DNA of 10,677 nt from contig JAFAFY010000341.1 in the NCBI GenBank assembly GCA_023423235.1, positions 1 to 10,677 of the forward strand. Direction: 5' to 3'. Shown in pieces: positions 1 through 7,048 of this stretch. The notes below the pieces were generated by a model. It ran no database searches. It was not told the DNA's origin and saw only the letters and a list, made by a program, of their open reading frames with translations. Position numbers and translations under genes: made by a program. Numbering within the stretch: position 1 is the first letter of the stretch; every line of letters begins with the position of its first letter. The DNA is from Pseudomonadota bacterium (GTDB taxonomy: Bacteria > Pseudomonadota > Gammaproteobacteria > Xanthomonadales > Xanthomonadaceae).

Positions 1-245
1 GCAGCATCGTGACGTGACCGCTCGCGTGAGGGGGATGGCGGAGTTTACCCTGTGCCCCCTTTTCCCGAGCCTGCGCGCATGCCGGAGACACCGTCCGTAA
101 ATATCCGGTCGACGCCTGGCGTATCCACCCCCAGCGGTGCGCCTGCCGTCCCGGCGCCGAGTGCGCTGCCGCCACGCAGGCGGTGGATCTCCCCTCCTTC
201 GGCGATGGCGACATGCCTGCCGGCCCGCATGCACGGGGCAATCCG
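1..245. other. Upstream region of murU with no assignable gene
   Basis: No reading frame here resembles a known protein. MurU is usually preceded by amgK (MurNAc/GlcNAc kinase); frames 1 and 3 close at bases 10-12 and 15-17, so an amgK tail could end there, but too few codons are visible to tell. A GTG-started frame at 52-249 ends in an ATGA overlap with murU, yet its product is low-complexity, rich in Pro, Ala and Arg, and unlike AmgK. An inverted repeat (169-173 with 179-183, 5-nt loop) lies inside the stretch. I found no convincing -35/-10 pair; the only AT-rich spot is around 107-114. Confidence 0.4.
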
Positions 246-974
246 ATGAAGGCACTGGTCTTCGCCGCCGGCCTCGGCGAGCGCATGCGCCCGTTGACCG
301 AGCACACACCCAAGCCGCTGCTGGTGGCCGGCGGACAACCGCTGATCGTCTGGCATCTGCAGCGACTCGCCGCTGCCGGCGTGCGCGAGGTGGTGATCAA
401 CACCTCGTGGCTGGCCGGCTGCTTCGCACCCGCGCTCGGCGATGGATCACGCTGGGGCCTGCGCCTGCATTACGCGCACGAAGGCGCGCCGCCGCTGGAA
501 ACCGGCGGCGGCATGCTGCACGCGCTGCCGCTGCTGGGCGATGCGCCGTTCATCGCGGTCAACGGCGATATCTGGAGCGACTTCGACTTCGCGCGCCTGC
601 CGCCGTCGCCGGCGGGCGATGCACACCTGGTGCTGGTCGACAATCCGGCGCACAACCCCGCCGGCGACTTCGCGCTGTCGGGCGCGCGCGTCGACAGCGA
701 CGGCCCCGCGCGCCTGACCTTCGCCGGCATCGGCGTCTACCGGCCAGCGCTGCTGGCGGGCTGGCGCGCGGTCATCGGCAATGCGCCCGGCAGCGAGGCC
801 ACCCCGCCACGCTTCAAGCTGGCGCCACTGCTGCGCGCGGCGATGGCGCACGGACGGGTGACCGGCGAGCACCATGCCGGCGAATGGACCGATGTCGGCA
901 CGCCCCAGCGCCTGGCGGTGCTGGACACCGCGTTGTCGACAGGTGCAGCTGCGGGCTGCGGCGGGCTGCGCTAA
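246..974 (+). CDS. murU: N-acetylmuramate alpha-1-phosphate uridylyltransferase MurU
   Basis: MurU converts MurNAc-1-phosphate and UTP to UDP-MurNAc in the cytoplasm, so that recycled MurNAc bypasses MurA and de novo synthesis. The 242-aa product begins with the nucleotidyltransferase signature AAGLGERMRPLT (residues 7-18) followed by PKP around K23. It has LETGGG (84-89), VNGDIW with likely metal ligand D108 (105-110), LVLVDNP (128-134), FKLAPLLR (190-197) and WTDVGTP (214-220), all matching the Pseudomonas MurU pattern as I remember it. The LVDNP and DFARL elements favour MurU over a generic sugar-1-phosphate nucleotidyltransferase. ATG 246 is chosen because the family begins directly at MKA; in-frame ATGs at 183 and 213 would add a non-conserved extension. 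No strong Shine-Dalgarno is seen. The TAA at 972-974 overlaps the hda stop on the other strand. Confidence 0.9.
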   Translation: MKALVFAAGLGERMRPLTEHTPKPLLVAGGQPLIVWHLQRLAAAGVREVVINTSWLAGCFAPALGDGSRWGLRLHYAHEGAPPLETGGGMLHALPLLGDAPFIAVNGDIWSDFDFARLPPSPAGDAHLVLVDNPAHNPAGDFALSGARVDSDGPARLTFAGIGVYRPALLAGWRAVIGNAPGSEATPPRFKLAPLLRAAMAHGRVTGEHHAGEWTDVGTPQRLAVLDTALSTGAAAGCGGLR

Positions 975-1678
975 AGCGCGCCATCCCCGGCCAGCAGCTG
1001 GCGCACGAACGGCACCGTCACCCGCCGCTGCGAGGCCAGCGACGCCCGGTCGATCCGGTCCAGCAGCGCGGTCAGCGCCGGCAGGTCGCGGTCGCTGCGA
1101 CGCAGCAGCCAGTCGATCGCAGCCGCATCCATCTGCAGGCCGCGGCGTTCGGCGCGCAGGCGCAGCATCGCGTGGCGGCCGGCATCGTCCAGCGCAGGCA
1201 GGTGGAGGCGCGTCGCCTGCCCCAGCCGCGAGCGCAGGTCCGGCAGGGTCAGCGCCAGCGCGTCGGGCGCGGCCGTGGCGGTGTACAGCGCCAGGCGCCC
1301 GGCATCGTGCAGGCGGTTGTGCAGGTCGAACAGGGCGATCTCGTCGGCGCGATTGCCGGCAATCCCGTCGAGGCCATCGATCGCGACCAGATCGCAGTCG
1401 TGCAAGGCGGCGACCGCGTCCTGCAGCCGTCCCGCGGCACTGCGCGCGGGCACGAAGGCCACGCGCCGACCCAGGCGCTCGGCCTCGGCGCACACCGCGA
1501 TCGCCACATGGGTCTTGCCGGTGCCGGCGGCACCGGTCACCAGCAGCGACTGCCGCTGCCGGGCCGCGGCGAACGCGGCCAGCTGCGCCACCACGCCATC
1601 GGCCGCGACCAGGGTCTCGAGGCGCTGGTCGGGCGGATAGCGCAGCGCCAGCGGCAATTGCGGGGACACGGTGCTCAT
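971..1678 (-). CDS. hda: DnaA regulatory inactivator Hda
   Basis: Hda is an AAA+ protein that, bound to the DNA-loaded sliding clamp, stimulates hydrolysis of ATP on DnaA and so prevents over-initiation of replication. The 235-aa product has an N-terminal clamp-binding motif QLPLAL (residues 7-12; QLSLPL in E. coli). It also has a Walker A GAAGTGKT (49-56, K55), a Walker B-like LVAIDGLDGI (97-106), and a sensor I region near 131-137. LPDLRSRL (145-152) carries the conserved arginine R151. The lid ends in LDRIDRASLASQRRVTVPFV (206-225), very close to E. coli Hda. The lack of a DnaA DNA-binding domain IV and the short length exclude DnaA itself. ATG 1678 places the clamp motif at the usual distance from the N-terminus. 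It is last in a minus-strand group, 19 bp after the permease gene. Confidence 0.92.
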   Translation of the reverse strand: MSTVSPQLPLALRYPPDQRLETLVAADGVVAQLAAFAAARQRQSLLVTGAAGTGKTHVAIAVCAEAERLGRRVAFVPARSAAGRLQDAVAALHDCDLVAIDGLDGIAGNRADEIALFDLHNRLHDAGRLALYTATAAPDALALTLPDLRSRLGQATRLHLPALDDAGRHAMLRLRAERRGLQMDAAAIDWLLRRSDRDLPALTALLDRIDRASLASQRRVTVPFVRQLLAGDGAL

Positions 1679-1697
1679 TGCGGAACGCGGGTGGGCC

Positions 1698-2879
1698 TCA
1701 GGCGTCGCCGTCGGGCGCCCTGTCGCTGGCCGGCACGATGATGCGGTGCCCGCTGCCGGCCACGGCGATCTCGGGCTTCTCGCCGGCATACAGCTTGCTC
1801 TGGGTGTAGCGCTCCTGCGCGTAACGCAGCAGCACATTGGCGACCGCGGCCACCGGCAGCGCCAGCAGCATGCCGAGGAAACCGAACAGCTGGCCGCCCG
1901 CCAGCACGGCGAAGATCACTGCCACCGGATGCAGGCCGATCCGGTCGCCGACCAGGCGCGGGGTAAGGATGTAGCTTTCGACCAACTGGCCGATGGTGAA
2001 CACCACACTGATGAGGATCAGCAACTGCCAGTCGAAACCCTGCGCCTGCACGATCGCGGCGAGCAATGCCATCAGGATGCCGACGGTCGCGCCGAGGTAG
2101 GGGATGAAGCTGATCAGGCCCGCGATCATGCCGATCAGCAGGCCCAGCCGCAGCCCGACCAGCGACATGCCGACCGCGTAGATCGTGCCCTGCCCCAGCA
2201 TCACGAGGAACTGCCCGCGCAGGAAGCCGCCCAGCGATTCGCTGGACTCGTGCGCCAGCCGCGACACCGTGCCGATGTGGTCGCGCGGGATCAGCGCCGC
2301 GCAGCGCTCGACCAGCTTGTCCCAGTCGCGCATGAAATAGAACGTCAGGATCGGCACCAGCACCAGATTGATGACCACCGCGACCAGCGCGAAGCCCGAA
2401 CGCGAGACGTAGGTCAGCATCGCGGTGGCGACGCCGCCGGCCTGCTGCCAGTGGTCGCGCACCCACTGCACCAGGCGTTCGGAATCCAGCCAGGTCACCA
2501 GCTCGTAGCCGGTGCGCTGCTCGATCCACGGCAGTGCGGTGCCGATGATCCAGTCGCGGTAGGCCGGCAGGCTGTCGACCAGGGTGACGATCTGGCGCTC
2601 GAGCATCGGCACCACCAGGATCAGCGCCAGCGCCACGAACAGGCTCATCATCAGGAACACCAGGGTCACCGCGACCGTGCGCGAGCGCCCCCGACGTTCC
2701 AGCCGGTCCACCAGTGGGTCGCCCAGCCAGCCCAGCAGCAGCGCCAGCACGAACGGGGTGAGCACCGGTCCCAGCCGCCATACCACCCAGCCCACGGCCA
2801 CGGCCACCAGGCCCCATTGCAGGCGCTTGAGGAAGCGCGCGATGTCCGCGTTGGCGGTCTCGTCGGTGTGCAGGCTCAT
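1698..2879 (-). CDS. AI-2E family (PerM-like) membrane transporter
   Basis: This is a 393-aa polytopic inner-membrane protein of the AI-2E/PerM family (PF01594). Hydrophobic segments lie roughly at residues 22-36, 38-56, 68-92, 163-183, 226-280 (several helices), 285-303 and 318-352, with a large hydrophilic loop at about 93-160. Family hallmarks are FYFMRDWDKL (180-189), GLISFIPYLGATVGI (254-268) and ESYILTPRLVGDRIGLHP (301-318). Substrates are rarely known: some members have been linked to autoinducer-2 export and others to Na+/H+ exchange, so no substrate is assigned. ATG 2879 gives a short hydrophilic N-terminus before the first helix. It lies 25 bp after the DUF2066 gene and 19 bp before hda on the same strand, consistent with one transcript. 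The final 30 or so residues are polar and probably cytoplasmic. Confidence 0.88.
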   Translation of the reverse strand: MSLHTDETANADIARFLKRLQWGLVAVAVGWVVWRLGPVLTPFVLALLLGWLGDPLVDRLERRGRSRTVAVTLVFLMMSLFVALALILVVPMLERQIVTLVDSLPAYRDWIIGTALPWIEQRTGYELVTWLDSERLVQWVRDHWQQAGGVATAMLTYVSRSGFALVAVVINLVLVPILTFYFMRDWDKLVERCAALIPRDHIGTVSRLAHESSESLGGFLRGQFLVMLGQGTIYAVGMSLVGLRLGLLIGMIAGLISFIPYLGATVGILMALLAAIVQAQGFDWQLLILISVVFTIGQLVESYILTPRLVGDRIGLHPVAVIFAVLAGGQLFGFLGMLLALPVAAVANVLLRYAQERYTQSKLYAGEKPEIAVAGSGHRIIVPASDRAPDGDA

Positions 2880-2904
2880 GTCGGGGTCCGTGGCGGGCGG
2901 CGGT

Positions 2905-3987
2905 TCAGCGCAGATGGAACACGGGCGTGATGCCCTCGAGATTGCCGTCGGCCTCGACCAGCACGGTGTTGTCGGCCATGCGCCGGAACCCCGGCAGGCC
3001 GGTCAGCAGGTCCAGTTCGATCTCCAGCCCGGTCGGCGTGGTCCGCAGCGGGCGGAACGCGCGCACCACCGACATGCGCTGCAGTTGCGCGGACAGGCGG
3101 ATGTAGTCGTGGCTGCTGTTGATGCCGGTGAACAGCACGGCCTGGGTCGACGGCGTGCCGCCGGCAGGCGCGCGGGCATAGCGCCGGGTCAAGGCATCGG
3201 CCGCGCCGTCGGCACCGCCGGCTAGGGTGCGCCGGGCATCGCTGCCGGTCTCGCTCCAGCGCGAGAGCACGCGGCCGCCGTCGACGAAGATCCAGTCGAC
3301 CTTCCAGCCGCTGCCGTCGCGGTAGAGCTTGCCGATCAGCTGCATCGGCGGGCTGTAGCGGGCGGAAATACGCGCGATCGCGGCGGTATCGCCGCGCCAG
3401 ATGGCGCCGACCGCAGCCTGTTCGGCGGCATTGCCGGACGGCAGACCGAGCCGGTAACCGCGTTCGATCGCGCGCTGCAGCACCGGGCGGGCGACATTGC
3501 TGTGTTGCAGGCCGACGAGGCGTGGGCCGTTGCCATCGTCGATCGCCAGCCACATCACCGGCTTGGGCCGCGGGTCCGGCCATACCGGCAGGCCCAGCGC
3601 GCCGGCCACCGCGTCGATGTCGGCGGGACGGAAACGCACCACCAGGGTGGTGGTGTAGGTCGGCGACCCCCGCGACGACGTGCCGCGGTCCTGGCGGTAG
3701 TCGTAGCCCTCGACATACTGCGAGGCGCGCCGTAGTTCCTGCGATACGCCCGGGCGGCTGGCGACGCCGCGGTCGCCGGAGAGCTTTCCGAACACCTGCG
3801 CCAGCGCGCGCGGGAAGGCCGCCTCGCGCTCGCTCTCGCCCTGGCTGCGCACCGTGACCTCGGCGGCGTACAGGCCCGCGCCGCTGGCAGTGTCGCCCTC
3901 GACGCGCTGCGCGGCGGCGGTGCCGGCCAGCAGCAGTCCGGCCAGCAGCCAGGCCATCATTCCCATCAAACGCGTCGCGCGGTGCAT
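2905..3987 (-). CDS. DUF2066 family secreted protein
   Basis: The 360-aa product is a probable periplasmic protein of unknown function. An N-terminal signal peptide has basic residues, a hydrophobic core at about 8-22, and a likely cut after AAA at residues 24-26. The mature part opens with LYAAEVTVRSQ...ER...ALAQVFGKLSG (39-71), which matches the opening block of DUF2066 proteins (PF09839), followed by YTTTLVVRFRPADIDA (111-126) and WLAIDDG (146-152). No catalytic motif is recognisable. ATG 3987 starts exactly at a normal signal peptide, and AGGA lies 8 nt upstream; in-frame ATGs at 4032 and 4077 would bury the signal peptide behind a charged extension running into the purM promoter. It is the first gene of the group DUF2066, permease, hda, and diverges from purM; I recall the same neighbours in Pseudomonas. 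Confidence 0.82.
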   Translation of the reverse strand: MHRATRLMGMMAWLLAGLLLAGTAAAQRVEGDTASGAGLYAAEVTVRSQGESEREAAFPRALAQVFGKLSGDRGVASRPGVSQELRRASQYVEGYDYRQDRGTSSRGSPTYTTTLVVRFRPADIDAVAGALGLPVWPDPRPKPVMWLAIDDGNGPRLVGLQHSNVARPVLQRAIERGYRLGLPSGNAAEQAAVGAIWRGDTAAIARISARYSPPMQLIGKLYRDGSGWKVDWIFVDGGRVLSRWSETGSDARRTLAGGADGAADALTRRYARAPAGGTPSTQAVLFTGINSSHDYIRLSAQLQRMSVVRAFRPLRTTPTGLEIELDLLTGLPGFRRMADNTVLVEADGNLEGITPVFHLR

Positions 3988-4082
3988 CCAGTGAGTCCTG
4001 GGTCGGTCGGGATCAGCGCGAAATGGTGCCATAAACCGGGTTGCCGGTCCGTCGACGCGGCGCCTGCCGCGTGCCATCCGGC

Positions 4083-4096
4083 GCGACGGCCGTCGC
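4083..4096. repeat. Perfect 14-bp palindrome at the purM -35 position
   Basis: GCGACGGCCGTCGC reads the same on both strands. It spans the -35 position and part of the spacer of the predicted purM promoter, where a dimeric repressor would block RNA polymerase. With this base composition one or two such palindromes per 10 kb are expected by chance, so an operator role is only a suggestion based on position. Confidence 0.35.
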
Positions 4097-4102
4097 CGCG
4101 GC

Positions 4103-4111
4103 TGTTAAAAT
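4103..4111 (+). promoter_or_regulatory. Extended -10 element of the purM promoter
   Basis: TGTTAAAAT fits the extended sigma-70 -10 consensus TGnTATAAT with one mismatch, and stands out in a GC-rich surrounding. It ends 30 bp before the purM GTG, predicting a short leader of about 23-25 nt. No good -35 is present at 17 bp spacing (4083-4088 reads GCGACG), which suits an extended -10 promoter or an activator-dependent one. Confidence 0.5.
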
Positions 4112-4141
4112 CGCGGCCCTTCCCGCCTGCAACGGCCCGCC

Positions 4142-5188
4142 GTGACCGCCCCCACTCCCCTGACCTACCGCGATGCAGGCGTCGACATCGATGCCGGCAA
4201 CGCCCTTGTCGAACGCATCAAGCCGCTGGCCAGGCGCAGCTTCCGGCCCGAGGTCATGGGCGGGCTGGGCGGGTTCGGCGCGCTGTTCGACCTGTCCAAC
4301 AAGTACCGCGAGCCGGTGCTGGTATCGGGCACCGACGGCGTCGGCACCAAGCTCAAGCTGGCCCAGCAGCTCGGCCGCCACGACACCATCGGCATCGACC
4401 TGGTGGCGATGTGCGTCAACGACGTGCTGGTGCAGGGTGCCGAGCCGCTGTTCTTCCTCGACTACTTCGCCACCGGCAAGCTGGACATCGACACCACCGC
4501 CGCGGTCATCGGCGGCATCGCCCACGGCTGCGAGCTGGCCGGCTGCGCGCTGATCGGCGGCGAGACCGCCGAGATGCCGGACATGTACCCGCCGGGCGAG
4601 TACGACCTGGCCGGCTTCACCGTCGGCGCGGTGGAGAAATCGCAGCTGCTCGATGGCAGCCAGGTGCGCGCCGGCGACGTGCTGATCGGCATCGCCTCCT
4701 CGGGCCCGCACTCCAACGGCTATTCGCTGATCCGCCGGATCTTCGACCGCGCCGGCCGCCCCGGCGACCTCGACCTTGGCGGCACCACCCTGGTCGATGC
4801 GCTGATGGCGCCGACCACGCTGTACGTCAAGCCGGTGCTGGAGCTGCTGCGCGGCGCCCACGGCTCGCAGATATCGGCAATGGCGCATATCACCGGTGGC
4901 GGCCTGACCGAGAACATCATCCGGGTGATTCCCGACGGCCTTGGCGTCGACATCGATGCCGGCAGCTGGACGCGCCCGGCGGTGTTCGACTGGCTGCAGC
5001 GCGAAGGCGCGGTGGCGGATGCGGAGATGTGGCGCACGTTCAACTGCGGCATCGGCTTCGTGCTGGTGGTGCCGGCCGGCAGCACCGGCCGCATCAATGC
5101 CGAACTCGAGCGCCTGGGCCTGGCCCACTGGCAGATCGGCCGGGTGGTCGAGGCCGCAGGCGACGGCGACCGCGTCCGCATCGGCTGA
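4142..5188 (+). CDS. purM: Phosphoribosylformylglycinamidine cyclo-ligase PurM (AIR synthetase)
   Basis: PurM closes the imidazole ring of FGAM with ATP to give aminoimidazole ribonucleotide, step 5 of purine synthesis, in the cytoplasm. The 348-aa product follows E. coli PurM almost without gaps. Landmarks are YRDAGVDIDAGNALV (9-23), GTDGVGTKLKLA (63-74), CVNDVLVQGAEPLFFLDY (91-108), GGETAEMP (139-146), SSGPHSNGYSL (186-196) and a TGGG motif in the ATP-grasping C-terminal half. The start is GTG 4142: the family begins at this position (MTxxTxLxYxDAGVDI), and no ATG lies nearby in frame. The Shine-Dalgarno is weak and the leader short. It heads the plus-strand operon and is followed by a small membrane-protein gene rather than directly by purN. 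Confidence 0.96.
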   Translation: MTAPTPLTYRDAGVDIDAGNALVERIKPLARRSFRPEVMGGLGGFGALFDLSNKYREPVLVSGTDGVGTKLKLAQQLGRHDTIGIDLVAMCVNDVLVQGAEPLFFLDYFATGKLDIDTTAAVIGGIAHGCELAGCALIGGETAEMPDMYPPGEYDLAGFTVGAVEKSQLLDGSQVRAGDVLIGIASSGPHSNGYSLIRRIFDRAGRPGDLDLGGTTLVDALMAPTTLYVKPVLELLRGAHGSQISAMAHITGGGLTENIIRVIPDGLGVDIDAGSWTRPAVFDWLQREGAVADAEMWRTFNCGIGFVLVVPAGSTGRINAELERLGLAHWQIGRVVEAAGDGDRVRIG

Positions 5189-5236
5189 CGCGGGATGGCC
5201 GCCATCCCTGCACGGCGCCCGCCGGGTCGCACCGAT

Positions 5237-5644
5237 ATGCCGGCCGCCACGCCGCCGTCCCCTGGATCGGCGAGGCAACTACATATGCTGGGCGTCCTGT
5301 TCCTGGTGTTCGGCGCGCTGAACGCCGTCGGTGCGCTGGCCGCCAGCGGCATGCTGGCCTTCGGCATCCTCAACGAGGCCGCCAGCGACTTTGCCGATCC
5401 CGCCGGTATCGGCGCGATCGTGATCGTCGGTGTCCTGGTGCTGTTCGCGCTGCTGGGCGCGGTGCTCGGGTTCCTTGCCGGCTTCGGCCTGATGCGCACG
5501 CGCCGCTACGGCCTGTGCATGGCGGCATCGGTGCTGGCCTGCCTGTCGTTGCCGCTGGGGACCGTGCTCGGCATCTTCACCCTGGTCACCCTGCAGCGCG
5601 CCGACGTCCGCGCCGCGTTCGCCGCCGGCGACCTGCCGCGATGA
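5237..5644 (+). CDS. Small three-helix membrane protein of unknown function between purM and purN
   Basis: The product (135 aa from ATG 5237) has a short Pro/Ser/Ala-rich N-terminus and three long hydrophobic segments at about residues 17-45, 57-85 and 91-118. It ends PLGTVLGIFTLVTLQ...VRAAF, a pattern found in many small uncharacterised bacterial membrane proteins. I recognise no named family and no active-site or transport motif. Three in-frame starts are possible. ATG 5195 lies 6 bp after the purM stop. ATG 5237 gives the proline-rich leader typical of such proteins. ATG 5285 has GAGG 9 nt upstream but starts inside the first helix. The stop overlaps the purN ATG as ATGA, so purN translation is probably coupled to it. 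A purine-related role is suggested only by position. Confidence 0.7.
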   Translation: MPAATPPSPGSARQLHMLGVLFLVFGALNAVGALAASGMLAFGILNEAASDFADPAGIGAIVIVGVLVLFALLGAVLGFLAGFGLMRTRRYGLCMAASVLACLSLPLGTVLGIFTLVTLQRADVRAAFAAGDLPR

Positions 5645-6297
5645 CCCTGCGCATCGCCGTGCTTGCCTCGGGCCGCGGCAGCAACCTGCAGGCGATCATC
5701 GACGCCATCGCCGCCGGCAGCCTGGACGCCACCGTGGTCGGCGTGTTCTCCGATCGCGCGGACGCGCTCGCCCTGCAGCGCGCGCGCGATACCGGCATTC
5801 CCGCCCGTGCCGTGCGACCGCGCGACCATGCCGGCCGCGCCGCCCACGACGCCGCGCTGTTCGCCGCGGTCGACGCCTGCCGGCCGGACCTGATCGTCTG
5901 CGCAGGCTACATGCGCCTGATCGGCGCTGCCGAGGTCGATGCACGTCCCGGCCGCATGATCAACATCCATCCCTCGCTGCTGCCCGCCTTCAAGGGCCTG
6001 CATACCCATCAGCAGGCACTCGACGCCGGCGTCGCCGAACACGGCGCCAGCGTGCATTTCGTCACCGCCGACCTCGATGGCGGCCCAGTGATCGCCCAGG
6101 CCCGGGTTCCGGTGCTGCCGGGCGACAGCGCCGACACGCTGGCTGCGCGCGTGCTGGCGCGCGAGCATCCGCTGCTGCTCGAGACCCTGCGCGCGCTGGC
6201 TGCCGGCCGCGTGCGCCTGGATGAAGAAGGCCTTCACGTCGATGGGCGATCCTGCGCGCCGCCGCTTCAGCTTGGAGCCAACAACCACTTTGCATGA
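5641..6297 (+). CDS. purN: Phosphoribosylglycinamide formyltransferase PurN
   Basis: PurN transfers the formyl group of 10-formyltetrahydrofolate to GAR, giving FGAR, step 3 of purine synthesis. The 218-aa product shows the phosphate-binding segment SGRGSNLQ (10-17). The catalytic set is N108 and H110 in INIHPSLLPAFKGLHTH (107-123) and D146 in DLDGGPV (144-150), corresponding to Asn106, His108 and Asp144 of E. coli. The start ATG 5641 shares ATGA with the stop of the preceding membrane-protein gene, and MTLRIAVLASGRGSN matches the family N-terminus. The C-terminus from about residue 200 is not conserved and slightly long. The gene is followed after 7 bp by a DUF3108 gene. It is the folate-dependent enzyme, not the formate-dependent PurT. 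Confidence 0.95.
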   Translation: MTLRIAVLASGRGSNLQAIIDAIAAGSLDATVVGVFSDRADALALQRARDTGIPARAVRPRDHAGRAAHDAALFAAVDACRPDLIVCAGYMRLIGAAEVDARPGRMINIHPSLLPAFKGLHTHQQALDAGVAEHGASVHFVTADLDGGPVIAQARVPVLPGDSADTLAARVLAREHPLLLETLRALAAGRVRLDEEGLHVDGRSCAPPLQLGANNHFA

Positions 6298-6304
6298 TGC
6301 CGCG

Positions 6305-7048
6305 ATGCGCCCATCCCTGCCCCTCGTATCCCTGCTGTTGATCGCCCTTGTGGCCGCCTGCCCGGTGGCCGGCCATGCCGCGCCGTTGCAGCCCTTCGTC
6401 GCGACCTACGACGCCTGGTACCAGGGCAAGCACGCCGGCGAGGCGACGATGCAGCTCCAGCGCAAGGGCGGGCATGAGTGGCAGATCGACCTGGGCATCC
6501 GCGGCAGTCGCGGATTCGCGGGCATCGTCGGGCTCAACATCGAGCAGAACACCGTCTTCGACACCAATGCCGACGAGAGCGTGCTGCGCCCACTGCAGCA
6601 AAGCACCACGCGCAAGGCCGCGGTGTTCTTCAACCGCAAGGTCGCCGGCAGCTACGACTGGCACCGCAACAGCGCGCAGTGGACCGGCAATCTCAGCGAC
6701 CGGCGCAAGCAACCGGTGGCGTTGCAGCCCGGCGACATGAGCGCGCTGCTGATCAACCTGGCGGTGATCCGCGACGCCGCCCCGGGACGGGAGCTGCGCT
6801 ACCGCTTCGTCGATGGCGGCCGCGTCCGCGACCACATCTACCGCGTGGCCGACGACACCGAGACTGTGAGCGTCGGCGAACTCAGCTATTCCGCGCTGCG
6901 GGTCGAGCGCACCAATGGCGGCAACGACGACACCATCATCTGGGTGGCCGATGGCGTGCCCACGCCCATCCGCATCCTGCAGCGCGACAATGGCGAGGAC
7001 GCCGTCGACCTGCGCCTGGTCCAATACCAAGGAGCACAACCGCAATGA
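6305..7048 (+). CDS. DUF3108 family exported protein, first paralogue
   Basis: The 247-aa product belongs to the DUF3108 family (PF11306) of exported proteins with no established function. The N-terminus is a hydrophobic export signal. Either signal peptidase I cuts near AGHAA (22-26), or the VAAC at 16-19 acts as a loose lipobox with C19 lipidated; the sequence does not settle this. The mature part begins PFVATYDAWYQGKHAGEATM (30-49) and contains IEQNTVFDT (79-87), PVALQPGD (137-144) and a closing ILQRDNGEDAVDLRLVQY, all shared with the next gene. ATG 6305 places the signal at the N-terminus; upstream in-frame ATGs (6221, 6242) lie inside purN. It starts 7 bp after purN and ends in an ATGA overlap with the second paralogue. 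The local Shine-Dalgarno is poor, so coupling to purN is likely. Confidence 0.82.
   Translation: MRPSLPLVSLLLIALVAACPVAGHAAPLQPFVATYDAWYQGKHAGEATMQLQRKGGHEWQIDLGIRGSRGFAGIVGLNIEQNTVFDTNADESVLRPLQQSTTRKAAVFFNRKVAGSYDWHRNSAQWTGNLSDRRKQPVALQPGDMSALLINLAVIRDAAPGRELRYRFVDGGRVRDHIYRVADDTETVSVGELSYSALRVERTNGGNDDTIIWVADGVPTPIRILQRDNGEDAVDLRLVQYQGAQPQ

Larger units (their letters stand above)
3988..4141. promoter_or_regulatory. Divergent promoter region between the DUF2066 operon and purM
   Basis: These 154 bp separate two divergent start codons, so promoters for both operons should lie here. On the plus strand an extended -10 and a palindrome are visible (separate entries). An inverted repeat with a 7-bp stem (4055-4061 with 4066-4072, loop GCCT) sits further upstream. 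On the minus strand I see only a weak AT-containing patch near 4031-4036 (TTTATG read on that strand) and no convincing -35. Confidence 0.5.

Noticed and set aside
52..249. GTG-started frame ending in an ATGA overlap with murU
   Set aside because: The overlap is tempting, but the 65-codon product is low-complexity, lacks a Shine-Dalgarno and does not resemble AmgK.
137..1741. Long plus-strand open frame of 534 codons over murU and hda
   Set aside because: It is out of frame with both conserved genes, extremely rich in Arg, Ala and Gln, with no recognisable motif; long empty frames are normal at this GC content.
1671..2930. Plus-strand open frame antisense to the AI-2E permease gene
   Set aside because: The product is a His/Gln/Arg-rich shadow of a clear membrane-protein gene on the other strand, with no start signal.
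3988..4077. N-terminally extended DUF2066 protein from ATG 4077 or 4032
   Set aside because: The extension is highly charged, would bury the signal peptide and runs into the divergent promoter region; ATG 3987 has AGGA at 8 nt.
3982..5640. Upstream extension of the purN frame across purM
   Set aside because: The purN family N-terminus is at 5641; the upstream part is a low-complexity shadow of purM.
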